64,000 nt of DNA, taken from Cyanobium sp. CZS48M (GTDB taxonomy: Bacteria > Cyanobacteriota > Cyanobacteriia > PCC-6307 > Cyanobiaceae). This document shows positions 14,056-27,106 of the stretch, piece after piece. Location of the stretch: positions 1 through 64,000 of the forward strand of contig JAUCZK010000005.1 in NCBI GenBank assembly GCA_030373145.1, read 5' to 3'. A program made the translations under genes and the position numbers. Each line of letters starts with the position of its first letter. Position 1 is the first letter of the stretch. Below the pieces are notes generated by a model. That model ran no database searches. It saw nothing but the letters and a program-made list of their open reading frames with translations, and had not been told where the DNA came from.

Positions 14056-15894
14056 GCGCGGGCCTTCCCGACCTTTCCCCCCTCTGGCTCTCCCTGCGCA
14101 GTGCCGCCCTGGCGGTGCTGCTGGTGGTGCCCTTGGGGTTTCTCGCGGCCCGCCAGGTGAGCCGTTGGCAGGGTTCCCGCCGCGCCGGCGCCGACCTGCT
14201 GCTGCTCTCGCCCCTGGTGCTGCCGCCCACGGTGCTGGGCTTTCTGCTGCTGCAGCTGCTGGGCCCCTACGGGCCAGTGGGTGCTGGGCTGACTCGTCTG
14301 GGTCTGGAGATCGTCTTCAACTGGCCGGCCACCGTGCTCAGCTCGGCGGTGGTGGCCTTTCCGCTGCTCTACCGCACCCTGCTGGCGGCCTTCGATCAGA
14401 TGGATCCCTCGCTGGAGGCGGTGGCCCTCAGCCTCGGGGCGTCCCCCTGGCGGGTGCTGCGGGCGATCACGCTGCCGCTGCTGATGCCGGGCCTGCTGGC
14501 GGGGATCAGCCTCGCCTATGCCCGGGCCCTCGGTGAATTCGGCACCACCCTGATGCTGGCGGGCAACATCCCCGGCCGCACCCAGACCCTGCCCCTGGCG
14601 ATCTATGCGGCGGTCGATGGCGGCGACCTTGCCCTGGCCTGGTTCTGGACCGTGATGGTGCTGATCCTCAACGGCCTCTGCCTGCTGCTGGTGCAGGGCT
14701 TCCAGGGCCGGCGGCTCAGGCGGCCGCAGCGCGCTCTGGAGCTGGCGGAGCCCGCTGCTCCAGGGGCTGCCGGAGCGGTGGCTGCGGGTGCTGGGGCTGC
14801 CGGCCCGATCCGGCGTCCGGCGTCGTTTCGGCTGGAGGTGGACCTGGAGCAGCAGCGACCCGGGTTCCAGCTGCAGTTGCGCTTCAGCAGCTGCTGCCCG
14901 CGCCTGGCCATCCTCGGGGCCTCAGGGGCAGGCAAGAGCCTGCTGCTGCGCGCTCTGGCCGGGCTGGAGAGTCCGGATCGGGGCTGCGTTCGTCTCAATG
15001 GCCGGCTGCTGTTCGAGAGCCAGAGCCGCCTCAATGCACCCCTGCAGCGGCGGCGCATCGCCATGGTGGTGCAGCACCACGCCCTCTTCCCGCACCTGAG
15101 CGTGGAGCAGAACGTGGCCTTCGGGCTCGCTGGGCTGGAGCGCCACCAACGCCAGACGCGGCTGCGAACCCAGCTGGAGGCCATGGGCCTGACGGCCCTC
15201 GCCGCTCGCTTCCCCCACCAGCTCTCGGGCGGCCAGCAGCAGCGGGTGGCCCTGGCCCGCGCCCTGGTGATCGAGCCTGATCTGCTGCTGCTCGATGAGC
15301 CCCTCTCCTCCCAGGACGCCTACCGGCGCCGTCAGTTGCAGCAACAGATGATCGAGCAGCTGCAGCGCAGCGGCGTGCCCTTCCTGCTGGTCACCCACGA
15401 CATCGATGAGGCCTACCGCATGGCCGATGACCTGCTGCTGCTCGATGGGGGTCGCCTGATCGCCCATGGCCCCCGCCAGCAGGTGTTCCAGCAGCCGGGA
15501 TCACCGGCGGCGGCGCGCCTCACCGGTTGCAAGAACATCACCCGGGTGGAGCTGCGCAGCAGCGGTGATCTCTGGGCGCCAGCCTGGGGTATGGCGCTGC
15601 GGCGCCAGCGGCCCTGGCAGAGCGGCACCACCCACGTGGGTCTGCGCGCCAATCATCTGGAGCTGCGCGCCGCCGCCGATCCGGCCGAGCCCGGTGAGCT
15701 CAATGCCTGGCCCTGCCGCGTGCTGGAGGTGAACGAGAGCGCCCTGAGCGTGTCGGTGTACGTGCTGGCGCTGGCGGCCCCAGGCCCCCCCATCAGCCCG
15801 CTGCAGGTGGAGATCAGTGCCCGCGCCTGGCGGCGCCTGGCTGCGGCGGGCACGCCCTTGACCCTCTCGATCCCCGAAACCTGCCTGATGCCCC

Positions 15895-15905
<11 letters not shown>
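14052..15905 (+). CDS. modBC: Fused molybdate ABC permease-ATPase (ModB-ModC)
   Basis: This 617-residue protein joins two usually separate subunits. Residues 1-225 are a ModB-type permease with five or more membrane helices and the EAA loop ([20 protein letters not shown], then [20 protein letters not shown]). After a Pro/Ala-rich linker, residues 255-480 are a ModC ATPase with Walker A ([14 protein letters not shown]), Q-loop ([12 protein letters not shown]), signature ([15 protein letters not shown]), Walker B ([10 protein letters not shown]) and the switch His ([11 protein letters not shown]). The last 130 residues look like a regulatory TOBE/Mop-type molybdate-binding domain. The GTG start overlaps the modA stop. 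Its 3' end overlaps the convergent glcE by 11 bp. ModBC fusions are known in cyanobacteria. Confidence 0.92.
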
Positions 15906-17082
<1,177 letters not shown>

Positions 17083-17096
17083 GGCACGATGGTGCC

Positions 17097-18479
17097 ATGG
17101 CCCCCAGGCCCTCCCCCGCCGCCGCCGGTTTGAAGATCATCGTCCTGGATGACGACCCCACCGGATCCCAGTCGGTGCATGGCTGCCTGCTGCTGCTGCG
17201 CTGGGATCAGCCCACGCTCCAGCGGGCCCTGCTCGACCCCTCCCCCCTGCTGTTTCTGCTCAGTGACACCCGCTCGCTCGAGCCCCAGCAGGCCGCTGAA
17301 CGGGTGGATGACATCTGCGGGGCCCTGCGGGAGGCCTTCGCTGCGGACCAGGGTGCTGACCCTGCTGAAGTCGGCCCGGGCCCCTGGCTGCTGGTGAGCC
17401 GGGGTGATTCCACCCTGCGCGGCCATTTCCCCCTGGAGATCGATCGGATCGCGGCGGCACTCGGTCCCTTCGCGGCCACCCTGCTGGTGCCGGCCTTCCT
17501 GGAGGGAGGGCGCACCACGGTGGAGGGGGTGCATCTGCTCCATGGCGAGCCGGTCCATCACTCGGCCTTCGCCGCCGATGCCCGCTTCAGCTATCCCACC
17601 AGCTACCTGCCCGCCTGGGTGGAGCACAAGAGTGGTGGTCAGCGCCGGGCCGAGGCCGTACAGCGGATCACCCTGGCGGAGCTGGAGCCGGCTGGCCATC
17701 AGGCTTTGGTGGAGCGCCTCCTGGCCCTGGATGGCAACCCTGTGGTGGTGGTGGATGCCCAGCGGCCCGAGCAGCTCCAGGCCCTGGCTGAGGCGATCCG
17801 GGCGGTGCTGCCGCGGCGGCGGTTGCTGGTGCAGTCGGCGGCGAGCCTGCTCCAGGCCCTCGCCGCCCTGCCGCCTCAACCGCTCTCGCCCGCTGAGCTG
17901 GCCCGCTGGCGCCGCAGCGCGGCCCCGGGAGCAGTGCTGGTGGGCTCCCATGTGCCCCTGAGCGATCAGCAGCTGCAGTCGCTGCTGGCTGAACCCGCCT
18001 GCGCCGCGGTGGAGCTGCCGGTGGAGCGGGTGCTGGCCACGATCCGGCGGGAGGGCGCGGATCAGGCGCTCGAGCCGCTGCGCCAGGAGTTGCAGGAGCG
18101 GCTGGAGCAGGCCTGGCGCTCGGGCCGAACGCCGCTGCTGTTCACCAGCCGGGGGGAGCGGCCCTGCCGCGATGCCGGCGAACGCCAGCGCTTATCACTC
18201 AGCCTGGCGGGGTTGATGGCCCGCCTGGCCGCCGGCCTGCCGCCGGAGCTGAGCTATCTGATCAGCAAGGGCGGCACCACCAGTCAGACCCTGCTGCGCG
18301 ATGGTCTGGCCCTGGCCGCCATACGGCTGGAGGGACAACTGCTGCCGGGCCTCTCGCTGCTGCGCCTGCCGGCCGATCACCCGCGCTTTCCCCAGTTGCC
18401 CCTGCTGACCATGCCGGGCAACCTCGGTGACTCAGGCACCCTCCGCCAGGCCTGGCGGCTGATGGAGGCTGCCGGCTGA
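17097..18479 (+). CDS. Four-carbon acid sugar kinase family protein
   Basis: The 460-residue protein has the two-domain layout of the DUF1537/OtnK-DtnK family. The N-terminal substrate domain carries IIVLDDDPTGSQSV (the DDxTG signature), FLLSDTRSL and a SRGDSTLRGHFPLEI motif. The C-terminal nucleotide domain carries GAVLVGSHVPLSDQQLQSLL and LSYLISKGGTTSQTLLRDGL. Known members phosphorylate D-erythronate, D-threonate or related acid sugars using ATP. It lies on the plus strand between glcE and glcF, hinting at a link with photorespiratory acids, but no partner dehydrogenase is present. The ATG at 17097 adds a Pro/Ala tail; a TTG at 17130 directly before KIIVLDDDPTG is an alternative start that leaves more room for promoters. 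Confidence 0.8.
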   Translation: MAPRPSPAAAGLKIIVLDDDPTGSQSVHGCLLLLRWDQPTLQRALLDPSPLLFLLSDTRSLEPQQAAERVDDICGALREAFAADQGADPAEVGPGPWLLVSRGDSTLRGHFPLEIDRIAAALGPFAATLLVPAFLEGGRTTVEGVHLLHGEPVHHSAFAADARFSYPTSYLPAWVEHKSGGQRRAEAVQRITLAELEPAGHQALVERLLALDGNPVVVVDAQRPEQLQALAEAIRAVLPRRRLLVQSAASLLQALAALPPQPLSPAELARWRRSAAPGAVLVGSHVPLSDQQLQSLLAEPACAAVELPVERVLATIRREGADQALEPLRQELQERLEQAWRSGRTPLLFTSRGERPCRDAGERQRLSLSLAGLMARLAAGLPPELSYLISKGGTTSQTLLRDGLALAAIRLEGQLLPGLSLLRLPADHPRFPQLPLLTMPGNLGDSGTLRQAWRLMEAAG

Positions 18480-18483
18480 AGCC

Positions 18484-19860
18484 TCAGCTGCCGGTGGCGC
18501 TGCGCATCAGCAGCTCCACCGGATGGGCCACCGGAATCGGGCGGGCCGTGCTCTCCATGTGCTGGCGGATCTGCAGGCTGCAGCCGATGTTGGCGCTCAC
18601 GGCCAGATCGGCGCCGGTGCCGCTGAGATCGGCGGCCTTGATCCGGCCCAGTTCGGCGGCTTCATCGGGCTGCACCAGGTTGTAGATGCCGGCGCTGCCG
18701 CAGCACACGCCCGCTTCGATCGCCTCCACGATCCGCACGTGGGGGATCTGCCGCAGCAGCTGCCGCGGCTGCAGGCTCAGCCCCTGGCCGTGGAGCATGT
18801 GGCAGGCATCGTGGTAGGCCAGGCGCAGCGGGCGATCGGCGCTGGCGGGGCTGCCATCACCATGGCGCAGGGGCTGGAGCCGCCCCACAAACTCCTCGCT
18901 CAAGCCCACCCGCTGCAGGAACTCCTGAATGTCGGCCACCTGGGTGGCGAAGGCGCTGCCCCGGGCGGCCCACTCCGGTTCCCCCGCCAGGATCTCATCG
19001 AGCTGTTTGAGGGTGTGACCGCAGCCGGAGGCCGCCACCAGCACCGCATCAAGGGGTTCGGGGCCCGCCGCCCGCCCCACGCCGATCACCGCCTCGAAGC
19101 TGCTGAGCAGATCTTTGGCGAGGGAGCGGGTCTGCGCCAGTTCCCCCTGGTGGTGGGTCATGGCGCCGCAACAGTTCTGCTCGGGAGGGACCACCACCTC
19201 GATGCCATTGGCGCAGAGCAGCTCGATCGCCGCCCTGTTCACCGCCGGATCAAACAGCCGCTGCACGCAGCCCGTCACCAGCCCCACGCGGTAGCGGCGG
19301 CGGCCCCGGGCCGGGATCAGTGCCGGTGCCGAGGCCCCGAAGGCTTCGGGTTGCAGCGCCGGCAGCAGCCGCTCCATGGCCTCCAGCTGGGGGCCCAGCA
19401 GGCGGGTGAAGCCGCTGCGGCGGGCAAAGGCCTGCAGGGGGGTGCCCGCATAGAGGCGCAGGGGTTGCAGCAGGGCCCGCAGGCGCGCGGGGTAGGGCAG
19501 CAGCTGGAACAGCAGCGCCCGGAAACTGCGCTGCCAGGGACTGCGCAGCTCCGGAGCATTCAGCTTCGGCCGGGTGGCGGCGATCAGCTCGTCGTAGCGC
19601 ACCCCCGAGGGACAGGCCGACACGCAGGCCAGGCAGCCCAGGCAACTGTCGAAATGACCGGCCACGGTGGCATCGAGGGGCAGTTCACCGCGATCGATCG
19701 CCTTGAGCATGTGGATCCGCCCCCGGGGCGAATCCATCTCCGTGCCCAGCACCCGGTAGCTGGCGCAACTGGGCAGGCAGAAGCCGCAGTGGATGCAGGG
19801 GTCGGTGGCGAGTGCGCTGGCCGTGGGCAGGAAAGGATGGTCGGGCTGGGTGACGGTCAT
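18484..19860 (-). CDS. glcF: Glycolate oxidase iron-sulfur subunit GlcF
   Basis: The 458-residue protein has two ferredoxin-type clusters near the N-terminus (DPCIHCGFCLPSCASY and CLGCLACVSACPSGVRYDEL). Two CCG domains follow, which bind a further cluster: PEQNCCGAMTHHQG near residue 230 and GVCCGSAGIYNLVQP near residue 395, with a YHDACHMLHGQ segment between. This is the electron-transfer subunit of the glycolate dehydrogenase complex that passes electrons from FAD to the quinone pool. It is separated from glcE by the acid-sugar kinase on the opposite strand, with only 4 bp between the kinase stop and the glcF stop (convergent). Confidence 0.9.
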   Translation of the reverse strand: MTVTQPDHPFLPTASALATDPCIHCGFCLPSCASYRVLGTEMDSPRGRIHMLKAIDRGELPLDATVAGHFDSCLGCLACVSACPSGVRYDELIAATRPKLNAPELRSPWQRSFRALLFQLLPYPARLRALLQPLRLYAGTPLQAFARRSGFTRLLGPQLEAMERLLPALQPEAFGASAPALIPARGRRRYRVGLVTGCVQRLFDPAVNRAAIELLCANGIEVVVPPEQNCCGAMTHHQGELAQTRSLAKDLLSSFEAVIGVGRAAGPEPLDAVLVAASGCGHTLKQLDEILAGEPEWAARGSAFATQVADIQEFLQRVGLSEEFVGRLQPLRHGDGSPASADRPLRLAYHDACHMLHGQGLSLQPRQLLRQIPHVRIVEAIEAGVCCGSAGIYNLVQPDEAAELGRIKAADLSGTGADLAVSANIGCSLQIRQHMESTARPIPVAHPVELLMRSATGS

Positions 19861-19890
19861 CGCTGGGGGCCGGGGCGCTGGAGCCGGTGC

Positions 19891-21336
<1,446 letters not shown>

Positions 21337-21492
21337 CGGCGGCAGATCATGCGAGGTGGGTGCGGATGAGGCGGTGGGCCCGTGCTCATCCGCCGACCAT
21401 GGCTCGCAGCGGCCTGCGGCACGCTGCAGCATGGAATCGGTGCGGCGAGCCTAGGTTCAGTCCGATCCGCTGTTCTGCTCAGGGGAAACGCC

Positions 21493-21945
21493 ATGAATGC
21501 GGCAGACCTGGCCCGCAGTCCGGAGATGGCCCAGGCCATCGCCTCAGCGGCCGGCCTGTTCCGGCGTCATTTCCCCGATGCCAGGGCCAATCTCACCCCC
21601 TGGCGCGACGACCCCGTCACCCGCCGTTTCGCTGAGGAGGAGTCGGTGGACCTGGCCTTCCATTTCCCCGGCTGGAGCCCGCGGCTGCAGTGCCGCAGCC
21701 TGCTGATGCAGTTGCGCCTCGCTGCCGCCCCCGTTCCCGCCCAGGGCCCGCCGCGGCTGCTGGGGGTGGTGCTCAGCGGCATGACCTTCCAGGGGGAGCA
21801 GTGGCGGCTGGCCACGGTGGGCGACTGGTGTCCGAGCGGCCCCAACCTGCCCCAGGCCGAGGTGGTGGAGAAGCTGCAGCAGGTGTGCCGCGAGTTGTTC
21901 ACCCTGCTGGCCCGCGACCCGGACCAGCAGGAGCGGGCCGCTTAA
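21493..21945 (+). CDS. Conserved hypothetical protein
   Basis: I do not assign a function to this 150-residue, soluble protein. It has an N-terminal helix (MAQAIASAAGLFRRHFPDAR), then a TRRFAEEESVDLAFHFPGWS stretch with beta character, and a GVVLSGMTFQGEQWRLATVG strand pair. It has no membrane segment or metal motif. The ATG at 21493 follows CAGGGGAAACGCC, which contains a plausible ribosome-binding site (AGGGGAAA). It lies 79 bp upstream of heme oxygenase on the same strand; the pair may be co-transcribed. Composition matches the core genome. Confidence 0.65.
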   Translation: MNAADLARSPEMAQAIASAAGLFRRHFPDARANLTPWRDDPVTRRFAEEESVDLAFHFPGWSPRLQCRSLLMQLRLAAAPVPAQGPPRLLGVVLSGMTFQGEQWRLATVGDWCPSGPNLPQAEVVEKLQQVCRELFTLLARDPDQQERAA

Positions 21946-22024
21946 ACCTTCGCAACCAACCTGGGGCCCTTGCCGCCCATCAGCCCTACGTTGACTGTTC
22001 CGTACAAACAGCACCCCGGCTGAG

Positions 22025-22738
22025 ATGGCTGTCGACCTGGCGTCCCAACTGCGCGAAGGCACCAAGAAAGCGCACACGATGGCCGAGAACACCGGCTTCG
22101 TGACCTGCTTCCTCAAGGGGGTGGTCGACAAGATCAGCTACCGCAAGCTGGTGGCCGACCTCTACTTCGTCTACAGCGCGATGGAGGAGGAGATCGGCAA
22201 GCTCAAGGGTCATCCCGTCGTCGGCCCGATCGCCAGCGACGCCCTCAACCGCCGCGCTGCCCTTGAGGCCGACCTGGCCTTCTACTTCGGCTCCGACTGG
22301 CGTCAGCAGGTGAGCCCCACCCCGGGCGCTGAGGCCTACGTGGCCCGCCTGCATCAGGTGGCCGCCGAATCCCCCGAGCTGCTGGTGGGTCACCATTACA
22401 CCCGCTACATCGGTGATCTCTCCGGCGGCCAGATCCTCAAGAACATCGCCCAGAAGGCGATGAATCTGGGCGATCACGATGGCCTGCGCTTCTATGAATT
22501 CGACGCCATCCCCGATGAGAAGGCATTCAAGGCGAACTACCGCATCAGCCTCGATCAGCTGCCGATCGATCAGGCCATGGCCGATCGCATCGTGGCCGAA
22601 GCCAACCATGCCTTCCACCTCAACATGGTGATGTTCCAGGAGCTGGAAGGAAACCTGGTGGCGGCTATTGGCAAGGTGCTCTTCGGCTTCCTCACCCGCC
22701 GCCAGCGCACCGGCAGCACCGAAGCCGTCGCCGCCTGA
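22025..22738 (+). CDS. ho1: Heme oxygenase (biliverdin-producing)
   Basis: The 237-residue protein matches HO-1 throughout. The proximal haem ligand is His17 in REGTKKAHTMAENTGFV, followed by YFVYSAMEEEIGKLKGHP. The distal helix GDLSGGQILKNIAQKAM carries the flexible Gly residues that form the oxygen pocket, and a long C-terminal helix ends in NHAFHLNMVMFQELEGNL. With ferredoxin it cleaves haem to biliverdin, iron and CO, the first step toward phycobilin chromophores. This gene is one of the clearest cyanobacterial markers in the window. It is preceded by the hypothetical gene at 21493 and followed by a surface-polysaccharide region. Confidence 0.96.
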   Translation: MAVDLASQLREGTKKAHTMAENTGFVTCFLKGVVDKISYRKLVADLYFVYSAMEEEIGKLKGHPVVGPIASDALNRRAALEADLAFYFGSDWRQQVSPTPGAEAYVARLHQVAAESPELLVGHHYTRYIGDLSGGQILKNIAQKAMNLGDHDGLRFYEFDAIPDEKAFKANYRISLDQLPIDQAMADRIVAEANHAFHLNMVMFQELEGNLVAAIGKVLFGFLTRRQRTGSTEAVAA

Positions 22739-22792
22739 GCTCCGCTGCGGCCATGGCCTGAGCCAGAGTCATTGGCGACTGAGCCAGCACCC

Positions 22793-23824
22793 GTGCGACC
22801 CCTCCGCTTTCTGGTGCCTGGCACCACCGGCCGCTTCCGCTGCGGCGGCCTGCAGGTGGAACTGCAGACGGCCCGCCTGACGGCTCAGCTGCGGCCCACC
22901 GAGGTGGTCACCTACCGCCAGCGGGAGCCAGAGAGTCCTTTTCTGCGCGACCTGCTACGCCACGAGCCGCTGCCGGTCTCGGCCCTCTGGGTCGTGAGCT
23001 GGGGCTTTGATGTGCCGAAACTGCTGGGCCAGCTCAAGGGCCGGGCGGTGGCCTATCACGCCCACAGCAGTGGCTACGGCTTCAATCTGCCGCCGGGCGT
23101 GCCCGTGTTGGCGGTGAGCCGCAACACCCTCGGCTACTGGGGCGATCGGGCCCCCCGCAACCCGCTGATGCTGGTGCCCAATGCCCTTGAGCCCCACTGG
23201 CTCGATCGCGGCCTGGAGCGCGACATCGACGTGCTGGTGCAGGCACGCAAGACCAGTGCCTACGTGCTCAGGACCCTGGTGCCGGCCCTGCGGCGGCGGG
23301 GCCTGCGGGTGGAGGTGCAGAGGGGCTGGGTCGATGACCTGGTGGAGCTGTTCAACCGCAGCCGAGTCGTGCTCTACGACTCCGCCGACTACTGGCGTGG
23401 CCGCGGGGTGAGCGAGGGTTTCGGCCTGCCGCCGCTGGAGGCGATGGCCTGTCGCTGTGTGGTCTTCAGCAGCCTCAACCATGCCCTGGCCGATTTTCTC
23501 GACCCCGGACGGCTGGGCCATCAAATCGGTTGCGGCACCCTGGAGGCCGACCTGGAGCGGATCAGTGCGGCGGTGGCGGATCCCCAGGCCTGGCGGGCCG
23601 AACCCCAGCGACTCACGGCCCTGCTGGAGAGCTGCGGCGAGCCCGAGCTGATGCGGCGCTGGGCCGAGGCGCTGGAGCTGATCGATCGGCACTGGGACCG
23701 TCTGCTGGGCCAGGGTCCGGGCGGCTCGCCAGGCACCGGTGAGCCGCCCCTGCGCTCCCTGCCGCCCTGGCGTCTGCGCTGGCGGCAGCGGGTGGGGCGC
23801 TTGCAGGGCTGGCTGCCGGGCTGA
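22793..23824 (+). CDS. Glycosyltransferase (GT-B, family 1/4-like)
   Basis: The 343-residue protein has a GT-B layout. The N-terminal acceptor domain starts RPLRFLVPGTTGRFRCGGLQ. After AVSRNTLGYW and the conserved LMLVPNALEPHWLDRG hinge, the nucleotide domain has DIDVLVQARKTSAYVL and the donor-binding GVSEGFGLPPLEAMACRCVV (Glu for the ribose or phosphate). It should transfer a sugar in polysaccharide or lipid synthesis. The GTG at 22793 is chosen over an upstream TTG since the fold starts there. It is the first gene of a long stretch of envelope genes and is followed by an ABC exporter. Exact sugar unknown. Confidence 0.8.
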   Translation: MRPLRFLVPGTTGRFRCGGLQVELQTARLTAQLRPTEVVTYRQREPESPFLRDLLRHEPLPVSALWVVSWGFDVPKLLGQLKGRAVAYHAHSSGYGFNLPPGVPVLAVSRNTLGYWGDRAPRNPLMLVPNALEPHWLDRGLERDIDVLVQARKTSAYVLRTLVPALRRRGLRVEVQRGWVDDLVELFNRSRVVLYDSADYWRGRGVSEGFGLPPLEAMACRCVVFSSLNHALADFLDPGRLGHQIGCGTLEADLERISAAVADPQAWRAEPQRLTALLESCGEPELMRRWAEALELIDRHWDRLLGQGPGGSPGTGEPPLRSLPPWRLRWRQRVGRLQGWLPG

Positions 23825-23896
23825 CCCCGGTCGGATTCGGTCACATACCGTCAAAGCTGAATAGGTACTGCGTCGCTGGGATCCAAGCCTCGATCG

Positions 23897-25726
23897 ATGC
23901 CGCGCATGCGCAGCAGAACGGTGACCCAGCTGCGAAGCCTGCTGGCTTACCTTCCGCCGGAGCGCATGCGCGCCCTCAAGGTGCTGCTGCCGCTCTCGAT
24001 CATCCCCGGCCTGATCGATCTGGCCACGGTGGCGATGGTGGGCCGGCTGATGGGGGCGCTGGTGGGCAGCAAGCTGCCGAACACCCTCCCCGGCGTCAAG
24101 GTCTTCGGCGGCAATCCGGTTGATCAGAGCCTCTGGCTGATCCTGCTACTGATTGCCCTCTCCTGGGTGGGCTCCTTCTCCAAGGTGGGGCTGCAGTACT
24201 TCCAGCAGCGCCTCACCGCCAAGATCTGGATTGATCTCTGCAATCTGATTCACTCCAGGGTGCTGGCCCAGAGCTATGAGTTCCATCTCTCCAAGAGCAC
24301 AGCCAAGCTCTCCACCCTGCTGCTGAGCCATATCAAGAAGACCTCCAATTCGGTGGTCAATCCGCTGCTGCGCATGGTGGGCAGCATCTTCTCGATCCTG
24401 CTGCTGTCCTTCGGGGTGCTGGTGGTGGGCCGCTGGCTGGCGGTGATCCTGATCAGTTCGCTGGTGGGGGCCTACCTCACCCTGTCGCTGCTGATCACCC
24501 CGTACCTGCGCCATGCCTCCAAGCAGAAGCTCCGGCTGGAGTCGCGCAGCGCCCACATCCTGATGGAGTCGCTGGGATCCATACGCGACATCCGCCTCAC
24601 CGGCGCCGAGGGCTATTTCCGCGACGCCTTTGTCTCGACCGGGGAGAAGGCCAAGCAGTACTCCTGGGCCTCGGAGCTGCTGCCCACCCTGCCGCGGATG
24701 CTGATCGAGCCCTTCGGCATCACCCTGATCTTTGCGGTGGGGGCCGTGCCGGCCCTGCTCAGCGGTGATCGCGGCCGCATCATCGAGATCATCCCCTTCC
24801 TCTCCACACTGGCGGTGGTGGCCCTGCGGCTCACCCCTCCGCTTCAGGACTTCTTCTCAGCCCTCACCCAGCTGCGCGGCGGTCTGCCGGTGATGGACAA
24901 GACCCTCGAATATCTCAACCTGCCCAGGGAACGGGCCACCCTGCAGACCCCCGGTGTGCCCAGCCCCGAGGGCATCTTCCCCACCCGCACCATCCGCCTG
25001 CGCGACGCCTGGTACAGCTATCCCGGCAGCCCGGAGCCCGTGCTCAGGGGGGTGAGCCTTTCAATCCCCGTGGGGTCCCGCATCGCCCTGGTGGGCTCCA
25101 CCGGCAGCGGCAAGACCACCACCGCCCACCTGTTGCTGGGACTGCTTCACCCCCACCCGGGCTGCCTTGAGCTCGACGGCATTCCTGTCAATGATCTGGA
25201 CATCCCGGCCTGGCAGGCCAGCTGCGCCCAGGTGCCGCAGTTCATCAACCTGCTTGACGCCAGCATTCTCGAGAACGTGGCCTTTGGCCTGTCCGAGCTG
25301 AGCGTCGACACCGATGAGGTCTGGGAGTCGCTGCACGCGGCCCAGTTGGCGGATTTCGTCAGTGAGATGCCCTACGGACTGCATACCCCCGTGGGCGAGA
25401 ACGGTCTGCAGCTCTCCGGCGGCCAGCGGCAGCGCCTGGCCCTGGCGAGGGCCTTTTATCGCCGCGCCCGCTTCCTGCTGCTCGATGAGGCCACCAGTGC
25501 CCTCGACAACCGCACCGAGAACGAGGTGATCGAGGCGCTGGAGGTGGTGGGCCGGCGCTGCACCACCGTGGTCATCGCCCACAGGCTCAGCACCGTGATG
25601 CGTTGTGATCGCATCTATGAGTTCGAGGCTGGGACGATCAAGGCCTCCGGTACCTTCGAGGAGCTGAAGCAGCGCTCGGACACCTTCCGGGATCTGGCCT
25701 CCCTGGAACGCAAGCTGGTCAGCTGA
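23897..25726 (+). CDS. ABC exporter, fused permease and ATPase
   Basis: This 609-residue half-transporter has an N-terminal membrane domain of about six helices (residues 25-330). The ATPase domain has Walker A ([20 protein letters not shown]), Q-loop ([10 protein letters not shown]), signature ([15 protein letters not shown]), Walker B ([13 protein letters not shown]) and H-loop ([10 protein letters not shown]). The arrangement and the cytoplasmic loop resemble PglK/MsbA-type flippases. As a homodimer it likely flips a lipid-linked oligosaccharide across the inner membrane, fitting its place between a glycosyltransferase and kdsA. The start at 23897 gives a basic N-terminus; a start at a later Met (residue 4) cannot be excluded. 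Confidence 0.88.
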   Translation: MPRMRSRTVTQLRSLLAYLPPERMRALKVLLPLSIIPGLIDLATVAMVGRLMGALVGSKLPNTLPGVKVFGGNPVDQSLWLILLLIALSWVGSFSKVGLQYFQQRLTAKIWIDLCNLIHSRVLAQSYEFHLSKSTAKLSTLLLSHIKKTSNSVVNPLLRMVGSIFSILLLSFGVLVVGRWLAVILISSLVGAYLTLSLLITPYLRHASKQKLRLESRSAHILMESLGSIRDIRLTGAEGYFRDAFVSTGEKAKQYSWASELLPTLPRMLIEPFGITLIFAVGAVPALLSGDRGRIIEIIPFLSTLAVVALRLTPPLQDFFSALTQLRGGLPVMDKTLEYLNLPRERATLQTPGVPSPEGIFPTRTIRLRDAWYSYPGSPEPVLRGVSLSIPVGSRIALVGSTGSGKTTTAHLLLGLLHPHPGCLELDGIPVNDLDIPAWQASCAQVPQFINLLDASILENVAFGLSELSVDTDEVWESLHAAQLADFVSEMPYGLHTPVGENGLQLSGGQRQRLALARAFYRRARFLLLDEATSALDNRTENEVIEALEVVGRRCTTVVIAHRLSTVMRCDRIYEFEAGTIKASGTFEELKQRSDTFRDLASLERKLVS

Positions 25727-25745
25727 CGCCCTCCTCCTTCCCCCC

Positions 25746-26558
25746 ATGAGCTTCACCCTGATCGCCGGCCCCTGCGTGATCGAAAGCCCCGAGCTGGTGT
25801 TCCAGGTGGCTGAGCGGATGCAGGCGATCGCCCAGCGCCTGGGCATCACCTACATCTTCAAGGCCAGTTTCGACAAGGCCAACCGCAGTTCCGGCGGCTC
25901 CTTCCGGGGGCCGGGTGTCAGCGGCGGCCTGGAGGTGCTCAAGGAGGTGAAGCAGCGCTTCGGCCTGCCGGTGCTCACCGACATCCACGAAAGCCAGCAG
26001 GCGGCCCAGGTGGCCGAGGTGGTGGACGTGCTCCAGATTCCCGCCTTCCTCTGCCGCCAGACCGACCTGTTGCTGGCGGCGGCCGAGGCCGTGCGCGGCA
26101 CCGACAAGATCATCAACGTCAAGAAGGGCCAGTTCCTCGCCCCCTGGGACATGGCCCAGGTGGTGACCAAGCTGCGTGAGGCCGGTGTGGAGAACCTCTG
26201 GCTCACGGAGCGGGGCTCCAGCTTTGGCTACAACACCCTCGTCGTCGATTTCCGCAGCCTGCCCCAGCTGCGCGCCCTGGGTTGCCCGGTGATCTTCGAT
26301 GCCACCCATTCGGTGCAGCAGCCGGGTGGCCGTGGCAGCAGCAGCGGCGGCCAGCGTGAATTCGTGGCGCCCCTGGCGCGGGCTGCGGCCGCGGTGGGCA
26401 TCGATGGCCTGTTCATGGAAGTGCATCCCGACCCCGAGCAGGGCCTCAGTGATGGGCCGAACATGGTGCCCCTGCACCGGGTCGAGCCGTTCCTGGAGCA
26501 ACTGCTGGCCATTCGTGCCCCCCTGCAGGAGCAGGGGGAGGCCGTCACGGTGCTGTGA
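25746..26558 (+). CDS. kdsA: KDO-8-phosphate synthase
   Basis: The 270-residue TIM-barrel enzyme begins [20 protein letters not shown]. It carries the KdsA motifs [30 protein letters not shown] and [20 protein letters not shown], then [13 protein letters not shown] (Asn rather than a metal-binding Cys, the metal-independent class) and [14 protein letters not shown]. It condenses arabinose-5-phosphate with phosphoenolpyruvate to KDO-8-phosphate. Translation continues directly into kdsC, whose GTG overlaps the kdsA stop. It follows the ABC flippase by 19 bp, so the three may share a transcript. KDO genes occur in some picocyanobacteria with KDO-containing surface glycans. Confidence 0.95.
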   Translation: MSFTLIAGPCVIESPELVFQVAERMQAIAQRLGITYIFKASFDKANRSSGGSFRGPGVSGGLEVLKEVKQRFGLPVLTDIHESQQAAQVAEVVDVLQIPAFLCRQTDLLLAAAEAVRGTDKIINVKKGQFLAPWDMAQVVTKLREAGVENLWLTERGSSFGYNTLVVDFRSLPQLRALGCPVIFDATHSVQQPGGRGSSSGGQREFVAPLARAAAAVGIDGLFMEVHPDPEQGLSDGPNMVPLHRVEPFLEQLLAIRAPLQEQGEAVTVL

Positions 26559-27106
26559 GTCGGCTTCTGGCCTGGCGCTGGCGGGATCGGCTGCGGGCCC
26601 TGAGGCTGCTGGTGCTGGATGTGGATGGGGTGCTCACCGACGGGGGCCTCTGGACCACGGAATCCGGGGAGGTGATCAAGCGCTTTGATGTGCGCGATGG
26701 CCTGGGCATCCGGCTGTTGCAGCAGGCGGGTCTGGAGGTGGCGCTGCTCAGTGGCGGCAAAGGCGGCGCCAGCGAACAGCGGGCCCGCTACCTGGGCATC
26801 GGCCACTGTCTCACCGGCGTCAAGGACAAGCCCGTGGCCCTGGCCCGGTTGCAGAGCAGCCTGGGGATCAGCCCTGCCGAGACGGCCTTTGTGGGTGACG
26901 ATCTCAACGATCTGGCGGTGCGGCCGGTGGTGGGCCTGCTGCTCTGCCCGGCCGATGCCGTGACGCCCCTGCGCCGCCAGGCTGATGCGGTGCTCGCTGC
27001 CGAAGGCGGCCATGGCGCCGTGCGCGGTCTGGCCGAGGCGATCCTGCGGGCGCGGGGGGAGTGGCGGGAGCTGAGCCGCGCCGGCTGGCGTGACCGCAAT
27101 GGTTAA
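26555..27106 (+). CDS. kdsC: KDO-8-phosphate phosphatase
   Basis: The 183-residue HAD-superfamily protein has motif [17 protein letters not shown] (nucleophile Asp and acid Asp), motif II in ALLSGGKGG, and motif III/IV around [13 protein letters not shown], all in the KdsC arrangement without a cap domain. The ending is an Arg-rich tail after [11 protein letters not shown]. It removes phosphate from KDO-8-phosphate to release KDO. The GTG start overlaps the kdsA stop (GTGA) and the next gene overlaps its stop (ATGGTTAA), so kdsA-kdsC-27099 is one translational unit. Confidence 0.93.
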   Translation: MSRLLAWRWRDRLRALRLLVLDVDGVLTDGGLWTTESGEVIKRFDVRDGLGIRLLQQAGLEVALLSGGKGGASEQRARYLGIGHCLTGVKDKPVALARLQSSLGISPAETAFVGDDLNDLAVRPVVGLLLCPADAVTPLRRQADAVLAAEGGHGAVRGLAEAILRARGEWRELSRAGWRDRNG